Source: Paenibacillus_E qinlingensis (GTDB lineage Bacteria > Bacillota > Bacilli > Paenibacillales > NBRC-103111). Taken from it: a stretch of DNA of 64,000 nucleotides. Both the position numbers and the translations under genes were made by a program. Below, in pieces: positions 24,599 to 34,869 of the stretch. The stretch is taken from NCBI RefSeq assembly GCF_028746185.1, contig NZ_JAQIVH010000040.1, forward strand, positions 1 through 64,000, given 5' to 3'. Below the pieces are notes generated by a model. It ran no database searches, was not told where the DNA came from, and saw only the letters and a list, made by a program, of their open reading frames with translations. Each line of letters begins with the position of its first letter. The first letter of the stretch is position 1.

Positions 24599-27500
24599 CT
24601 ATGGTAAAAGAGTATCTACCAGAATGAGGGTATTAGCTTGAAGGCCCCCCTCCACTGTGGTTGCTGTAATCGTAGCTGTCCCATTGCTTAATGCTGTCAC
24701 ATTACCCGTCTGATCCACAATCGCAACAGTTGGATTACTCGTCGTCCACACCACTTTTTTGTTATTCGCTTCTAGTGGGAATACCATTGATTGTAAATGG
24801 TAGACGTTATTCGTCACGGTATCTAGTGCGGCATTCATGGCAGAAAGCGTCACATTCGTAACAGGTACATACTTTGTCACCAATGTATCGTCGAATAAAG
24901 CCGCCGTATTGTATGACCTAAATCCAATCGCTCCAGTTCCTAGTGAGTTATCCGTGACGGATATCTTCTCTTCTCCGTTTATATATCCTTTCACTAAAGA
25001 ACCATTCACTAAGATCTTAGCGGTATACCAAGTATCTAAACTGAGCGTTTGGGATACCGTAGCCAGAATGGTCCAGTTCCCAGCTTGTTTTTTCAATATT
25101 TTCAACTGGTTGCTTGCTCGATTCAGTTGGAAATAATACATATTATTACCGTTCTGGTATCGGAACAAGAGGCCTGCTCCCGAACTTCCCACACCTTCCG
25201 AGGTCATTTTGATTCTTGACTGAACGGCAAAGTTAGTCCAACTTGTATTCCCCGCTGATATTAAATTTTCACCTGAATTCGAATTGGCAGCCAATAACTT
25301 GTTAATCCCATCTGTCGTAACCGTCCAAGTACCGATTACTTGGGTCCAGCCCACAGAATCCCCATCATCGAAGTTATCACTGAAAAGATTCGTGCCTACA
25401 AGATCTTTTACACTTACATCGTCATAAACGGACGCGGTGTTGTAGGCCTTAAAACCAATTTTCCCCGTGCTGAATGTTGTATCTGTCATATGAATCATCT
25501 CAACGCCATCTAGATAACAGATGATGGAGGATCCGTTGACAACGACCTTAACGGTGTACCATTGATTCCATTCAAACGGCTGCGTAACCGGTGTACCTAC
25601 CGTGGTCCATGTGCCCGCTTGTTTTTTCAAGACTTTTATTTGACCATCCGCTTTATTCAATTGAACCGCATACATATTATTGGCATCTTGGTAACGGAAA
25701 ATGAGACTTGCCCCCGTCCCCCCATATCCTTGCCCCGTCATCTTAACCTTCGCTTGGACCGAATAGTTCGCCCAGGATGAGGTACCTGCTGTTATCTGAC
25801 CGTCTGTTGATGGAATACTTAGCACTTTAGAACCTTCCGGCACCACATTCCATGTGCCTAGGGAGGAGGTCCATCCCGTGGAATCCCCATCTTGGAATTG
25901 ATCACTATACAAGTTGCGATCATAATACTTATCATATTCGTATACCCAAGTGCCTGAAGATGTTCCTACATATACCCTTGGCAAATTAGGATGAAAGGCG
26001 ACCTTCCATATATCCTTGGTGCCTTTAAGTCCTTCAACGACCCGCCAGTTCTGACCGCCGTCCAATGTTTCGAATAATCCTGCACTAGGTGTTAATCCCT
26101 GATTATCTGTTCCCCCTGCTACGAGATGCAGTTGATTATTAGGATCCTGTGCGATATCAAAAACAGGTAAAGTACCGCTTAAGCTTTTGACCAAGCCATT
26201 CGAATCATTTATATTCGTTAGCGTACTTCCATCAAGACGGTATAGCCCCGATGCAAAGCTGCCTATCCAGAGTCGATCTGCAACAAACAGATCCGGTACG
26301 ATATTCTGAATACCGCTGATTGAGGAAGTCATCGTTACCCATGAAGAGGGGGAACCGCCATTCGTTGACTTTGAAATAACTCCTCCATCGGCTGACCATA
26401 CAACATCTCCATCGAAAGGAGAAACAGCCGCAACACCTTTATCTAATTGGCTCCAAGTGAGGCCACCGTCTATGCTTTTATTTTTACCTGCATAAATTAT
26501 GTTATTGTTCTGGGGGTGGTACATAATCACGCGAGCTCTCGAAGTCATCTGTGTTCCTGAAATCTGTGTGAAATTTAGTCCGCCGTCATGGCTTTCCGAT
26601 AGGATTGTATGTGAGCCCCAATCCCCAATATTGATGAATAAATGCTCAGAATCCTGAGGATCGCGTGCGATCGCATGTACAGTCCTGTGCCCACCATACC
26701 TTGGTTCGTAGCGATCATCCATCAAGTACTGAAACATCGGATACTGTTCCGCACCATATACGTTGGATTTTACAAGACCACGATCGATGGCTGTAATATA
26801 GATATTTTGATTATTATTGGGATCAAAGAGGAATCCACTGGCACGTAATCCAGAGAACCCGCTACTGGAGGGATACAAACTTACACCGCCATCTTTGGAC
26901 TTGTAAATCTCGTTATCCAACGGCACCCATACGATATTGGGATTTGTAGGGTGCGTAGTAAAGGCTTCACTAAACCATCCCCAGTTGTCTTCCATGAAAG
27001 AGGTACCATTATTAACTGTGGAAGCTTGCCATGTTACTCCCAAATCTGTGCTGTACCTCATACTATACTGTGAATTTCTAATGGAGAGATATAATCTTGC
27101 ATGACCATTGGTACCTGGTGCTCCAAACAGAAGTTTGGTAAACTTCCCGTCTGTTGGAACATCGATTCTCGGTACCTGTAAGTCAGTCCAGGAACTCCCT
27201 GCGTCAGTACTGGTATATACCTTCCCATCTGCAATAGCAAACCATTGATTGGCATTGGTCGGATTTTCCGAAATGCTGGCAGCTTCTAATCCGGAAAATC
27301 CCGTATTTTTCGCCACCCACGTCGCACCGTCATTCAAACTGACTTGAATACCACTTCCGTATGTCGCCGCCATGACCGTGCCGCTCGTGGAATCTACAAA
27401 TAAGTCATTGATGGCTTGGTCGATTAGACCGATATTAGTCCAAGTCTCTTTCTCTCCATTACCAATAGATTTGAAAACTCCCTTACTATGTGAGGCCACA

Positions 27501-28096
27501 TAGATCGCTCTGTTGCCATTACTCTCGATCCCTCCGAAACGAATCAGCTTATTGGATGATTTCCTATAGAAGGACGTGCTTAACACTTGCTTCCAACTAG
27601 TACCGCCATCTGTACTTTTCCATATTCCAGCCAAATTGGACTCTTGCATTATGTTATTGGCCGCATGTGGTGAAGCCGCTACATAAGCAATTTGTTCATT
27701 ATCAGGATCAAAGGCGATATCCATCGTCCCCATCAACCCAAATCCCTCATTACTCGACCTCCACGTTGCACCTCCATCCTCGCTCTTCCAAATCCCTGAA
27801 GTATCTGTTCCCATAAGTAGATGCTGTGGATTCGCCTGCGAAACAGCCATCGCGTAGACCATCTGCGAGGCCTCTCCACCTTTATACCCAATAGCCGCTT
27901 GCTCCTGGGGCGTCATATGGTTTTGCACCCACCAAGGCGTGTCATAGCGAGTTGTTGTCAATGCATCGATATCGGTTCCAGCAGGTAGGGATATCGGTGA
28001 TACTGGTAATTGTGTCATCGCTTCAGCCCGCTCCGTGAAAGGATTAAACATGAACATCAGCATGATGATTAACATGCCAGCCAACTTTTTTTTCAT
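24599..28096 (-). CDS. Secreted Asp-box beta-propeller protein (GH74/sialidase-like) with lectin-like and Big2 domains
   Basis: A 1165-residue exported protein: signal peptide (about 1-27); a large propeller region (about 40-740) with roughly ten Asp boxes such as KSEDGGATW, KSTDGGTSW, KSIDGGLTW and ETLDGGQNW; two tandem homologous jelly-roll modules of the DUF1080/LamG type (about 745-905 and 910-1080, each starting with an F.DGDS.GWT pattern); and a C-terminal Big_2 domain (TNVTLSAM...TATTVEGG). The start at 28096 follows AAGGAGG. Possible roles are an endo-xyloglucanase-like hydrolase or a binding protein; catalytic Asp residues could not be assigned. It follows an FAD oxidoreductase gene downstream of the second importer. 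Confidence 0.8.
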   Translation of the reverse strand: MKKKLAGMLIIMLMFMFNPFTERAEAMTQLPVSPISLPAGTDIDALTTTRYDTPWWVQNHMTPQEQAAIGYKGGEASQMVYAMAVSQANPQHLLMGTDTSGIWKSEDGGATWRSSNEGFGLMGTMDIAFDPDNEQIAYVAASPHAANNIMQESNLAGIWKSTDGGTSWKQVLSTSFYRKSSNKLIRFGGIESNGNRAIYVASHSKGVFKSIGNGEKETWTNIGLIDQAINDLFVDSTSGTVMAATYGSGIQVSLNDGATWVAKNTGFSGLEAASISENPTNANQWFAIADGKVYTSTDAGSSWTDLQVPRIDVPTDGKFTKLLFGAPGTNGHARLYLSIRNSQYSMRYSTDLGVTWQASTVNNGTSFMEDNWGWFSEAFTTHPTNPNIVWVPLDNEIYKSKDGGVSLYPSSSGFSGLRASGFLFDPNNNQNIYITAIDRGLVKSNVYGAEQYPMFQYLMDDRYEPRYGGHRTVHAIARDPQDSEHLFINIGDWGSHTILSESHDGGLNFTQISGTQMTSRARVIMYHPQNNNIIYAGKNKSIDGGLTWSQLDKGVAAVSPFDGDVVWSADGGVISKSTNGGSPSSWVTMTSSISGIQNIVPDLFVADRLWIGSFASGLYRLDGSTLTNINDSNGLVKSLSGTLPVFDIAQDPNNQLHLVAGGTDNQGLTPSAGLFETLDGGQNWRVVEGLKGTKDIWKVAFHPNLPRVYVGTSSGTWVYEYDKYYDRNLYSDQFQDGDSTGWTSSLGTWNVVPEGSKVLSIPSTDGQITAGTSSWANYSVQAKVKMTGQGYGGTGASLIFRYQDANNMYAVQLNKADGQIKVLKKQAGTWTTVGTPVTQPFEWNQWYTVKVVVNGSSIICYLDGVEMIHMTDTTFSTGKIGFKAYNTASVYDDVSVKDLVGTNLFSDNFDDGDSVGWTQVIGTWTVTTDGINKLLAANSNSGENLISAGNTSWTNFAVQSRIKMTSEGVGSSGAGLLFRYQNGNNMYYFQLNRASNQLKILKKQAGNWTILATVSQTLSLDTWYTAKILVNGSLVKGYINGEEKISVTDNSLGTGAIGFRSYNTAALFDDTLVTKYVPVTNVTLSAMNAALDTVTNNVYHLQSMVFPLEANNKKVVWTTSNPTVAIVDQTGNVTALSNGTATITATTVEGGLQANTLILVDTLLP

Positions 28097-28205
28097 TTTC
28101 TTTCCTCCTTGTATGTGTATCAAGTATGATCTCTATTCATCCCATCCTTTAATTTGTTTTCTTTCTAGGTTATCACCTATCACCCCCCTTCCAGTCTGCC
28201 GTTCC

Positions 28206-29561
28206 CTACAGAACGATGGATCCACCGCTTTGTAACATATGACGAAGAGACTGAACATCCACAGTGGCAAATCCCTTCTCTTCGGTAAGCGCAATGTAAG
28301 CCGCAACACCCGCAGCTTCACCCAATTGATTCATATTGACCATGACTCGCACGCCGCCGAAAGCTTCCTCATCAATGTCCAACATCCGGCCTGCAACAAT
28401 CACATTCCTATACGGACCCTCAGGTAGTAAACTGCGATACGGAATCTGATAAAAAGTAGGATTATGCTGGGTCGGCTCCCGCCATCTTCCAATCTCTTTC
28501 GGATAACCAGGCCGGATATAGGCTTGCTCACCGTCTAAATATTTGAAGGTAATACCTGGCTTATCCTGATGATGAATATCGATACGATAACTCCCATTCG
28601 CAACGGCATCATCGAATCTTCGACCATAGAGTACGTCCTCTCCCGTCAGTTGATAGTGACACCCAATATGGCGGGTTTCACGTGTCCCAATGTAAGAAGG
28701 AAGTGACACAAGCGACATCCTGTCACCATGGCCATACTTATGGACAAGATCCATAATCGCCCTCACTTGACGGCGCCCCTCCATTTCGCTATAAGTCAAT
28801 GCCTCGCCATCTGCGCTGTTGGCATGGTATACACGCGTACCTGCATACATGTGAACATCCTGAGCCCCTGGAACCTGCGTCCCCCATCCAAAACCTTCTG
28901 GAATCCCAAACTCGTCTTTATGTTTCAACAACAAGTACGGTAAGTCGATCCCTTCTGTCCCTTGCTCCCATCCGCTGATCTTTGCACATGCTGTGGAAGG
29001 TTGAAAATGAGGTGAAAGTCTCTGTGCGATTCCTAATCGGTCACAAAGATCCCCATCCCCAGTCGCATCTATAAATAACTTCGCTTTAATTGCCCCGCGA
29101 CCCGACTTATTTTCAACAATAGCTCCCTGTAGTTCGCCACTTACAACATGGGGAGAAACAAACATCGTGTGTAAATAAGCCTTCACGTTTGATTCCTGAA
29201 CCAGGCGATCTAACTCAATCTTCAGCTCTTCCGTGTTGAGCATATACCCCGCGGAATGATTCTTCCTTTCCTCTATGACCCCGCCCACACGATCTAGCCG
29301 CTCTATGGTTTCGAGGGTTAAGCCGGCAATGATTTGTTGATCAAATTCTGTATTTTGCAGCGAATGCCAAATGTTAACCAAGCCCGATGTCGCTACACCG
29401 CCGAAAGCGTTCTGTTTCTCAATAATAACGACACGTGCTCCTAGACGAGCAGCTCGCACAGCAGCAAATACGCCCGTACAGCTTCCCCCTAATACACATA
29501 TATCCGCTTCATAAAAGATAGGAATTTCCCTTGCTTCCTCACGTAATAGCATTCTCTTCAT
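28206..29561 (-). CDS. FAD-dependent oxidoreductase (FAD_oxidored family)
   Basis: A 451-residue flavoprotein. The N-terminal Rossmann segment reads DICVLGGSCTGVFAAVRAAR followed by VVIIEK (acidic residue for the FAD ribose) and FGGVATSG; a second nucleotide motif FIDATGDGDL lies mid-protein, and a C-terminal NVIVAGR...GVAAYIA block closes the fold. Of three nearby ATGs, 29561 has GGAG at six bases; 29552 is also possible. Proteins of this class are often found in Bacteroidota and Paenibacillus glycan loci, but their substrates are mostly unknown. It lies between the second importer and the Asp-box protein, and shares its family with 42632-44908. Confidence 0.82.
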   Translation of the reverse strand: MKRMLLREEAREIPIFYEADICVLGGSCTGVFAAVRAARLGARVVIIEKQNAFGGVATSGLVNIWHSLQNTEFDQQIIAGLTLETIERLDRVGGVIEERKNHSAGYMLNTEELKIELDRLVQESNVKAYLHTMFVSPHVVSGELQGAIVENKSGRGAIKAKLFIDATGDGDLCDRLGIAQRLSPHFQPSTACAKISGWEQGTEGIDLPYLLLKHKDEFGIPEGFGWGTQVPGAQDVHMYAGTRVYHANSADGEALTYSEMEGRRQVRAIMDLVHKYGHGDRMSLVSLPSYIGTRETRHIGCHYQLTGEDVLYGRRFDDAVANGSYRIDIHHQDKPGITFKYLDGEQAYIRPGYPKEIGRWREPTQHNPTFYQIPYRSLLPEGPYRNVIVAGRMLDIDEEAFGGVRVMVNMNQLGEAAGVAAYIALTEEKGFATVDVQSLRHMLQSGGSIVL

Positions 29562-29603
29562 CTCCAACTCCATAGTTATATAAGCATGAATGAATACGCA
29601 AAA

Positions 29604-29638
29604 GAATTGAACCAAGCTTATTCGCTTGGCTCAGTTCC
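29604..29638 (-). terminator. Terminator after second importer operon
   Basis: Stem TGAACCAAGC (29608-29617) / GCTTGGCTCA (29624-29633) with one mismatch, six-base loop, extended by GAA pairs; minus strand continues into TTCTTTTGC. Confidence 0.7.
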
Positions 29639-29675
29639 CTTTTTTGCCTACTATTCAGCGACTAGTTACGAGTGA

Positions 29676-31214
29676 TTACTTCTTTTTTGTAGCGAGAAAC
29701 TCATCAAATTGCTTCTGTTTCTCAGTAAGGATTTTATCAACACCTGCAGCCTTCAATTTCTCGAGATATTTCGGAAGAATCGAATTGGGATCAACGGCAC
29801 CGGTATTTAAAGCGCCAGAAAACTCAACTTTCACGGAAGTCGTTGCAGCAATTTCATTTTTAACGGCAGCCGTATCAAACGTAAATCCTACAGCAACTGA
29901 AACAGCGGCTTTCTTATTGAATTCGCGAAATTTATTCCACTTCTCTGGATCTTCATTCTTCCATAAGTAATTCAAAAACTGACTACCGAACATCCAGGCT
30001 GCACCAGGCAAATATTTATTGCTTTTCGGATCGTTACCAGGTGCGATATCAATGACATTATCGTTTACTTTCACATAGTGCACGCCCTCGATACCGAAAT
30101 CGAGTAAATTCAGTAAGTATTTATCCGTATGGAGCAAATTAATAAACATCATGGCGCGCTCAGGGTCTTTACTAGTTTTCGATATTGCGAGCATGGAGCC
30201 AGAAGCCGTTGATGAGCTGGTCCATGTCTTCATCGTCTCGGCCTGCACAAACGGATAGCTTGAGGCTAAACTAACTTCTGCATCCTTACCTGGTTTGAGC
30301 GGCGTAACAATGGCAAATACATTGCCTGCTTTCACTTGTGTTTCTGGTGCATTTTTCGTCGTTGGCGCGTCTTTGTTGATGTATCCTTTTAAGAACCAGT
30401 CGTGAGTCAAATCTATAAGTTCTTTATCTTTCTGCTGTTCTTGCGTGAGGACAACCTTCGTACTCGTAAGCGTTCCATCAATAGCCCCGAAGGAAGTCGC
30501 CCCTCCCATGTAATCCCATGTGTTTAGATGCTGTACCAGATTGTTCCCACCATCGAGATACAACGGAATCATATTCGGTTCATTCTCTTTAATAATCTTC
30601 AGAAATGGCTCCAGATCCCTTTCTGATTTAAGTGTAGAAAGGTCCATTTTATATTTCTCTACCAAGTCTTTTCTCAGTAAGAATCCGCCTGAAGTGGCCA
30701 TTTCTTTATTTGTAGGCACAGCATAGATTTTCCCCTTAATTCTCGCACCATCGAGCGCACTTTGACCTAGTGTTTCTTTAATGCCCTTGCCATACTTATC
30801 AAGTAAATTTTTCTCTTCCAGGTCAATGAAAGCTCCCTTTGTTACATTGGTGGCGTATGAGTTCCAATTGGCTGCAAACAGAATGTCCATCGGTTCACTA
30901 GAGGCAATCATTAGATTAACCTTATCTCCCCAAGAACCTGAAGAAATCGGAGTAATATCGATCGTTGCATTGATTTTTTTAGTCAAATATTTATTCATTT
31001 CTGCTACAACAAGGGCTTGATCTTTTTGAACCTCACCAGGGTAAATCAATTTAATTGTGTAGGGTGAGAGTTGCGGTTCTGCTGTAGGGCTAGATGAGGA
31101 TGGAGCGGCTGAAGATGCTGTTTCCTTACTATTACTGCTACAACCCGTTAAAAAAATGGCAAGAACCATACTAACGGATACGGCCAACAGACTTGCTTTT
31201 TGAATCCTTTTCAT
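29676..31214 (-). CDS. ABC importer substrate-binding lipoprotein
   Basis: A 512-residue lipoprotein with signal peptide, lipobox LTGC (Cys25) and a Ser/Ala-rich linker, then a YtcQ-type solute-binding fold (with GIEGVHY near residue 380, typical of these proteins). GGGAGG precedes the ATG. It is the last gene of the kinase-regulator-permease-permease-lipoprotein cassette and should deliver an oligosaccharide to the two permeases upstream. Sequence is clearly different from the lipoproteins at 7609 and 36733, so the ligands probably differ. Confidence 0.9.
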   Translation of the reverse strand: MKRIQKASLLAVSVSMVLAIFLTGCSSNSKETASSAAPSSSSPTAEPQLSPYTIKLIYPGEVQKDQALVVAEMNKYLTKKINATIDITPISSGSWGDKVNLMIASSEPMDILFAANWNSYATNVTKGAFIDLEEKNLLDKYGKGIKETLGQSALDGARIKGKIYAVPTNKEMATSGGFLLRKDLVEKYKMDLSTLKSERDLEPFLKIIKENEPNMIPLYLDGGNNLVQHLNTWDYMGGATSFGAIDGTLTSTKVVLTQEQQKDKELIDLTHDWFLKGYINKDAPTTKNAPETQVKAGNVFAIVTPLKPGKDAEVSLASSYPFVQAETMKTWTSSSTASGSMLAISKTSKDPERAMMFINLLHTDKYLLNLLDFGIEGVHYVKVNDNVIDIAPGNDPKSNKYLPGAAWMFGSQFLNYLWKNEDPEKWNKFREFNKKAAVSVAVGFTFDTAAVKNEIAATTSVKVEFSGALNTGAVDPNSILPKYLEKLKAAGVDKILTEKQKQFDEFLATKKK

Positions 31215-31273
31215 GCGAATCCTCCCTTTTGTTTGTATACAATTTGATATAAATTACGTAGCCAAGGCTAGAT

Positions 31274-32218
31274 TCAGCCTTTTACAGAGCCTACAGTCAA
31301 GCCTTTAATGAAAAACCTTTGAAAGAAGGGATATGCAAACACAATCGGACCCACGCCTATGACACACATGGCCATTCTCACGCTTTCGGTTGGTAGATTC
31401 ATGCTTCCACCTGCTTGCGTAAATCCTTGCTGCGCTTGGATATTGGTCGTCATAAACTGAATATTCAGCATGGCTTTATACATTAAGTACTGGATGCTTA
31501 TCGTTGTATTATCCGTAATAAAAACGAGACTTAGAAACCAATCATTCCAGTAGTTTAGCGTGCTGAACAAGGCAACAGTAGCTAGTACCGGCAAGGAAAG
31601 CGGCATTACAATGCGGCTAAAAATAGTCGTTTCACCAGCACCATCTATCCTTGCAGATTCGATCAAAGCAGGTGGAATTGTCGTTTGAAAGAACGTACGT
31701 ATAACCAGTACGAAAAAGGGTGAGATCAGCAAAGGAATAATTAACGCCCAGATGCTATTCTTTAGATCAAGGAACTGCGTGTAGACAAGGTACCAGGGTA
31801 CCAGACCACCATTAAAGAGCATGGTGAAAAACATCAAAAACGTAAATATCCTTTTATGTGGAAAATCATTACGTGAAATGGGATATGCGAACAATGACAT
31901 AATAATGACACTGATAGCGGTACCTGCCACGGTAACAAGGATCGATATACCATAGGATTTCACGATCTGATTGATGTCCAGAAACATAAATCTATAAGCC
32001 TCTAAACTGAAGTGTAACGGTAGAAATCGATACCCATCCGTCAGGACTGACTTTTCTTCTGAAAAGGATACGGAGAGAACAAGGATTATGGGCAATAAGC
32101 AACAAATGCTGTACATCCCAAAAAACAAGCTAATGATCATATTCGCCTTACGAGATATTGCGTTAATGGGATTAAATGACGGAGCCTTATGGGGCTTAAC
32201 CGTTTCTATCACTTCCAA
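31274..32218 (-). CDS. ABC importer permease (YtcP/LplC type)
   Basis: A 314-residue permease with about six TM segments, EAA loop ESARIDGAGETTIFSRIVMP and C-terminal GLTVGSVKG. The start chosen is TTG at 32218, which has AAAGGAGG at eight bases; a GTG three codons earlier lies inside that ribosome site. It partners the permease encoded immediately upstream. As in the other cassettes, no ATPase gene is present. Confidence 0.88.
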   Translation of the reverse strand: MEVIETVKPHKAPSFNPINAISRKANMIISLFFGMYSICCLLPIILVLSVSFSEEKSVLTDGYRFLPLHFSLEAYRFMFLDINQIVKSYGISILVTVAGTAISVIIMSLFAYPISRNDFPHKRIFTFLMFFTMLFNGGLVPWYLVYTQFLDLKNSIWALIIPLLISPFFVLVIRTFFQTTIPPALIESARIDGAGETTIFSRIVMPLSLPVLATVALFSTLNYWNDWFLSLVFITDNTTISIQYLMYKAMLNIQFMTTNIQAQQGFTQAGGSMNLPTESVRMAMCVIGVGPIVFAYPFFQRFFIKGLTVGSVKG

Positions 32219-32236
32219 GCATGCCACCTCCTTTAT

Positions 32237-33142
32237 TTAAAATAGTGCGTTTTCTTTATTAATTTTTCTAACAATATAGTTAGAGAAGAATACCATCACA
32301 AAGCCTACAAGTGATTGATAGAGTCCTGCTGCAGTGGACATTCCAATGTCTCCCAACGTAATAAACGTGCGATATACATAGGTGTCGATGACATTCGTCG
32401 TGGAGAATAAAGAACCTGAATTCAGTGGTACTTGAAAGAATAATCCGAAGTCCGTATAAAAAATTCTGCCAATCGCTAGCAATGCTAGAATAACAATGAT
32501 TGGAACAAGCGATGGGAGCGTAATATGGATCATTTGTTTCCATTTACTAGCTCCATCGAGTGTGGCCGCTTCGTAATACTCTTGATCGATACCAATGATG
32601 ACAGCTAAGTACATAACCGTTGAATAACCAATCGTTTTCCACGTGTGAACAAATGACAAGATATATGGCCAATACTGAGGCTCGCTATACCATGAAATCG
32701 GTTTCAGACCGATGAGCGGTAGAAGCGTGTTATTAATGAATCCGTGCTCCGTGCCCAAGAAGCCAAAAACTAAATAACTCGTCACAATAGCAGATAAAAA
32801 ATAAGGGAGAAACATCGTGCTTTGGAAAAACTTCGAAAGGAGACGGCTTCTTAATTCGTTCAACATAATGGCAAATGATACGCCTATGACGATATTAAGA
32901 ACGATAAAGAGCGCATTATACAGCAAGGTATTGCGTGTAATAATCCATGCATCGTTCGTTTTAAACAGATACGTGAAATTATCCAATCCTATCCATGGAC
33001 TTCCTAGAATGCCATCCGTCAAATTGATGTTCTTAAAAGCAATGATAATTCCGAACATGGGGAGATAGTTATTTATGAGTAAGACTATAGATGCTGGCAT
33101 CAGCATCAAATAAAATACCCAATAGGTTCGAATTGTTTTCAC
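32237..33142 (-). CDS. ABC importer permease (YteP/LplB type)
   Basis: A 301-residue permease with six TM segments and EAA loop EAATLDGASKWKQMIHITLP. An ATG at 33148 abuts GGAGG and is too close for initiation; the GTG at 33142 has seven-base spacing and gives the expected N-terminus (KTIRTYWVFYLM). It is the first transporter gene after the YesN gene, across about 100 bases that hold a TATAAT-like box and may carry an internal promoter. Confidence 0.88.
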   Translation of the reverse strand: MKTIRTYWVFYLMLMPASIVLLINNYLPMFGIIIAFKNINLTDGILGSPWIGLDNFTYLFKTNDAWIITRNTLLYNALFIVLNIVIGVSFAIMLNELRSRLLSKFFQSTMFLPYFLSAIVTSYLVFGFLGTEHGFINNTLLPLIGLKPISWYSEPQYWPYILSFVHTWKTIGYSTVMYLAVIIGIDQEYYEAATLDGASKWKQMIHITLPSLVPIIVILALLAIGRIFYTDFGLFFQVPLNSGSLFSTTNVIDTYVYRTFITLGDIGMSTAAGLYQSLVGFVMVFFSNYIVRKINKENALF

Positions 33143-33249
33143 TGGCATGCCTCCTGTATGGCTGGTTGATAGCTTAATTATAGGAGGAGGTTCCTTGTGA
33201 AACTATCCGATACGTGACCTGTTAGCTAACACTTTAATGACATGCTTGA

Positions 33250-34869
33250 TTAATCTGCATCGTCCGATGATTTCACCATTTTGCGGTAATCTTGCGGCGT
33301 GAAAGAAGTTAATTTTTTGAACATTTTCCCAAAATGTGAGAAGTGAGAGTAACCGACTGCCTCCGCCACCGTAGAGATTTTTAGACTTGTTTCCTCCAAT
33401 AACCTTTTGGCTTTGTCGATGCGGATCTGCAAGATATAATCGGCTAGTGATAACCCCGTTTCTTTCTTAAACAACCGTGATAAATACGCTGGATTCAAAT
33501 GAACATACTGGGCAATGTCTTCACGCGTAAATTCCAAACTAATATTTATTTCCATATACTGCTTAACAGATGCAATGACTCCGCCATTGTCGCTATCGCT
33601 CTCTTGGTTAAAGTAATCCATGCCTATAGCCGCGATACGCTTCGCCCAAAGACTGAAATGGACCATCGAACGAATGGCTTGGGATTCGCTGCTCAGATCC
33701 CTTAGAGAATAAATATTGTGTATGGAATACCCTAGACTATGAACCGTGTTATAGATCATATGGATATATCCGTGATAGAACGCTTCTAACGATTCCGGTG
33801 GGATCACTTCATGTTTCCATCGTTCCACAACTTGATCCAACTTGGTATACAGCTCGGTCTTTCTCCCTGTTTCAAATAACAAGGACCATTCACCAAAATC
33901 AAGCAGCGGTATGACCGTAACAACATCACGGCGCATATGTTCAAATTTGAATACGACACAGCCCACTGTCATAATATTATTGCGTTCCAACTTCAATAGA
34001 TCACGATACTCCGATACCAGACCATTTAGCTCTACGGAGTCACCGACATAACAGGACATACTGCATTCGAAATATTGGAAGCACATGTCCAAATAAAGCT
34101 GACAGCGGCGCTGCAGCTCATCGTGTGATAACCTCTCTAGACCATTATCGTAGAGCAATACTACATGGCCGCCGCTGCTGTCTTGAATGACATGCCCACT
34201 CCGATTATTCAGAATGATTTCCGCAGCGACATTGCGCACAGCGTAACCCATAATTTCCTCATCACGTACGCTCATCTCTTCTTTCCAATGTTCAATATTG
34301 ATGACAATCGGGGTTATCGAATCCGTTACTGACAGCGGAATCTGATACAGGTCAAGGGCAACTGCTGTCCGTTCGGAAACTAACGAAATACGCTCATTCA
34401 GCACATCTTGCCAGAAACGCTCAACCATTAACGGTAATTGAACAAACCACTCTTTATAATACTTTTCCAAAACTTTGCCGTACTGCTTCTGCTCATTGCT
34501 CTCGCGAACAACGCCAAGGGCATTAGCTACAACTTGCTCCAATTGTTCATTCTCGACAGGCTTAAGCAAATATTCAAAGCTGCCAAGATGCACCGCCTGT
34601 TGAGCAAATTGAAAGTTGGCATGGCCGGATAAGAAAATGGTTTGGGTCATTGGCGAGTATTCTTTCACCCATTCGAGTAATTCTAAGCCACTTTTCCCAG
34701 GCATATCGATATCTGAAATCATGATATGAATGGGATGCTGAGTAAGTATCTCAATGGCGGTTTCAACATCATACGCTTCAAACACTGCATCAAAGGCCCC
34801 CCAATTGATCGACTGCGTAATGCCTTTTACTGTATACATTTCGTCGTCCACTACCAAAAGGTTATACAC
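33250..34869 (-). CDS. YesN-type response regulator, AraC-family output
   Basis: A 539-residue regulator: receiver (1-120; phospho-acceptor Asp in MISDIDMPGKSG near position 53), long central region (about 130-430), and AraC HTH pair (about 440-535; SHFGKMFKKLTSFTPQDYRK). The GTG at 34869 (giving MYNLLVVDDE) has GGGG at nine bases; the ATG two codons earlier is only a few bases from it. The gene overlaps the end of the kinase gene. It probably controls the downstream importer. Confidence 0.88.
   Translation of the reverse strand: MYNLLVVDDEMYTVKGITQSINWGAFDAVFEAYDVETAIEILTQHPIHIMISDIDMPGKSGLELLEWVKEYSPMTQTIFLSGHANFQFAQQAVHLGSFEYLLKPVENEQLEQVVANALGVVRESNEQKQYGKVLEKYYKEWFVQLPLMVERFWQDVLNERISLVSERTAVALDLYQIPLSVTDSITPIVINIEHWKEEMSVRDEEIMGYAVRNVAAEIILNNRSGHVIQDSSGGHVVLLYDNGLERLSHDELQRRCQLYLDMCFQYFECSMSCYVGDSVELNGLVSEYRDLLKLERNNIMTVGCVVFKFEHMRRDVVTVIPLLDFGEWSLLFETGRKTELYTKLDQVVERWKHEVIPPESLEAFYHGYIHMIYNTVHSLGYSIHNIYSLRDLSSESQAIRSMVHFSLWAKRIAAIGMDYFNQESDSDNGGVIASVKQYMEINISLEFTREDIAQYVHLNPAYLSRLFKKETGLSLADYILQIRIDKAKRLLEETSLKISTVAEAVGYSHFSHFGKMFKKLTSFTPQDYRKMVKSSDDAD

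Noticed and set aside
28133..28321. A short minus-strand ORF at the end of the FAD oxidoreductase
   Set aside because: It overlaps the oxidoreductase C-terminus in another frame and has no independent support.
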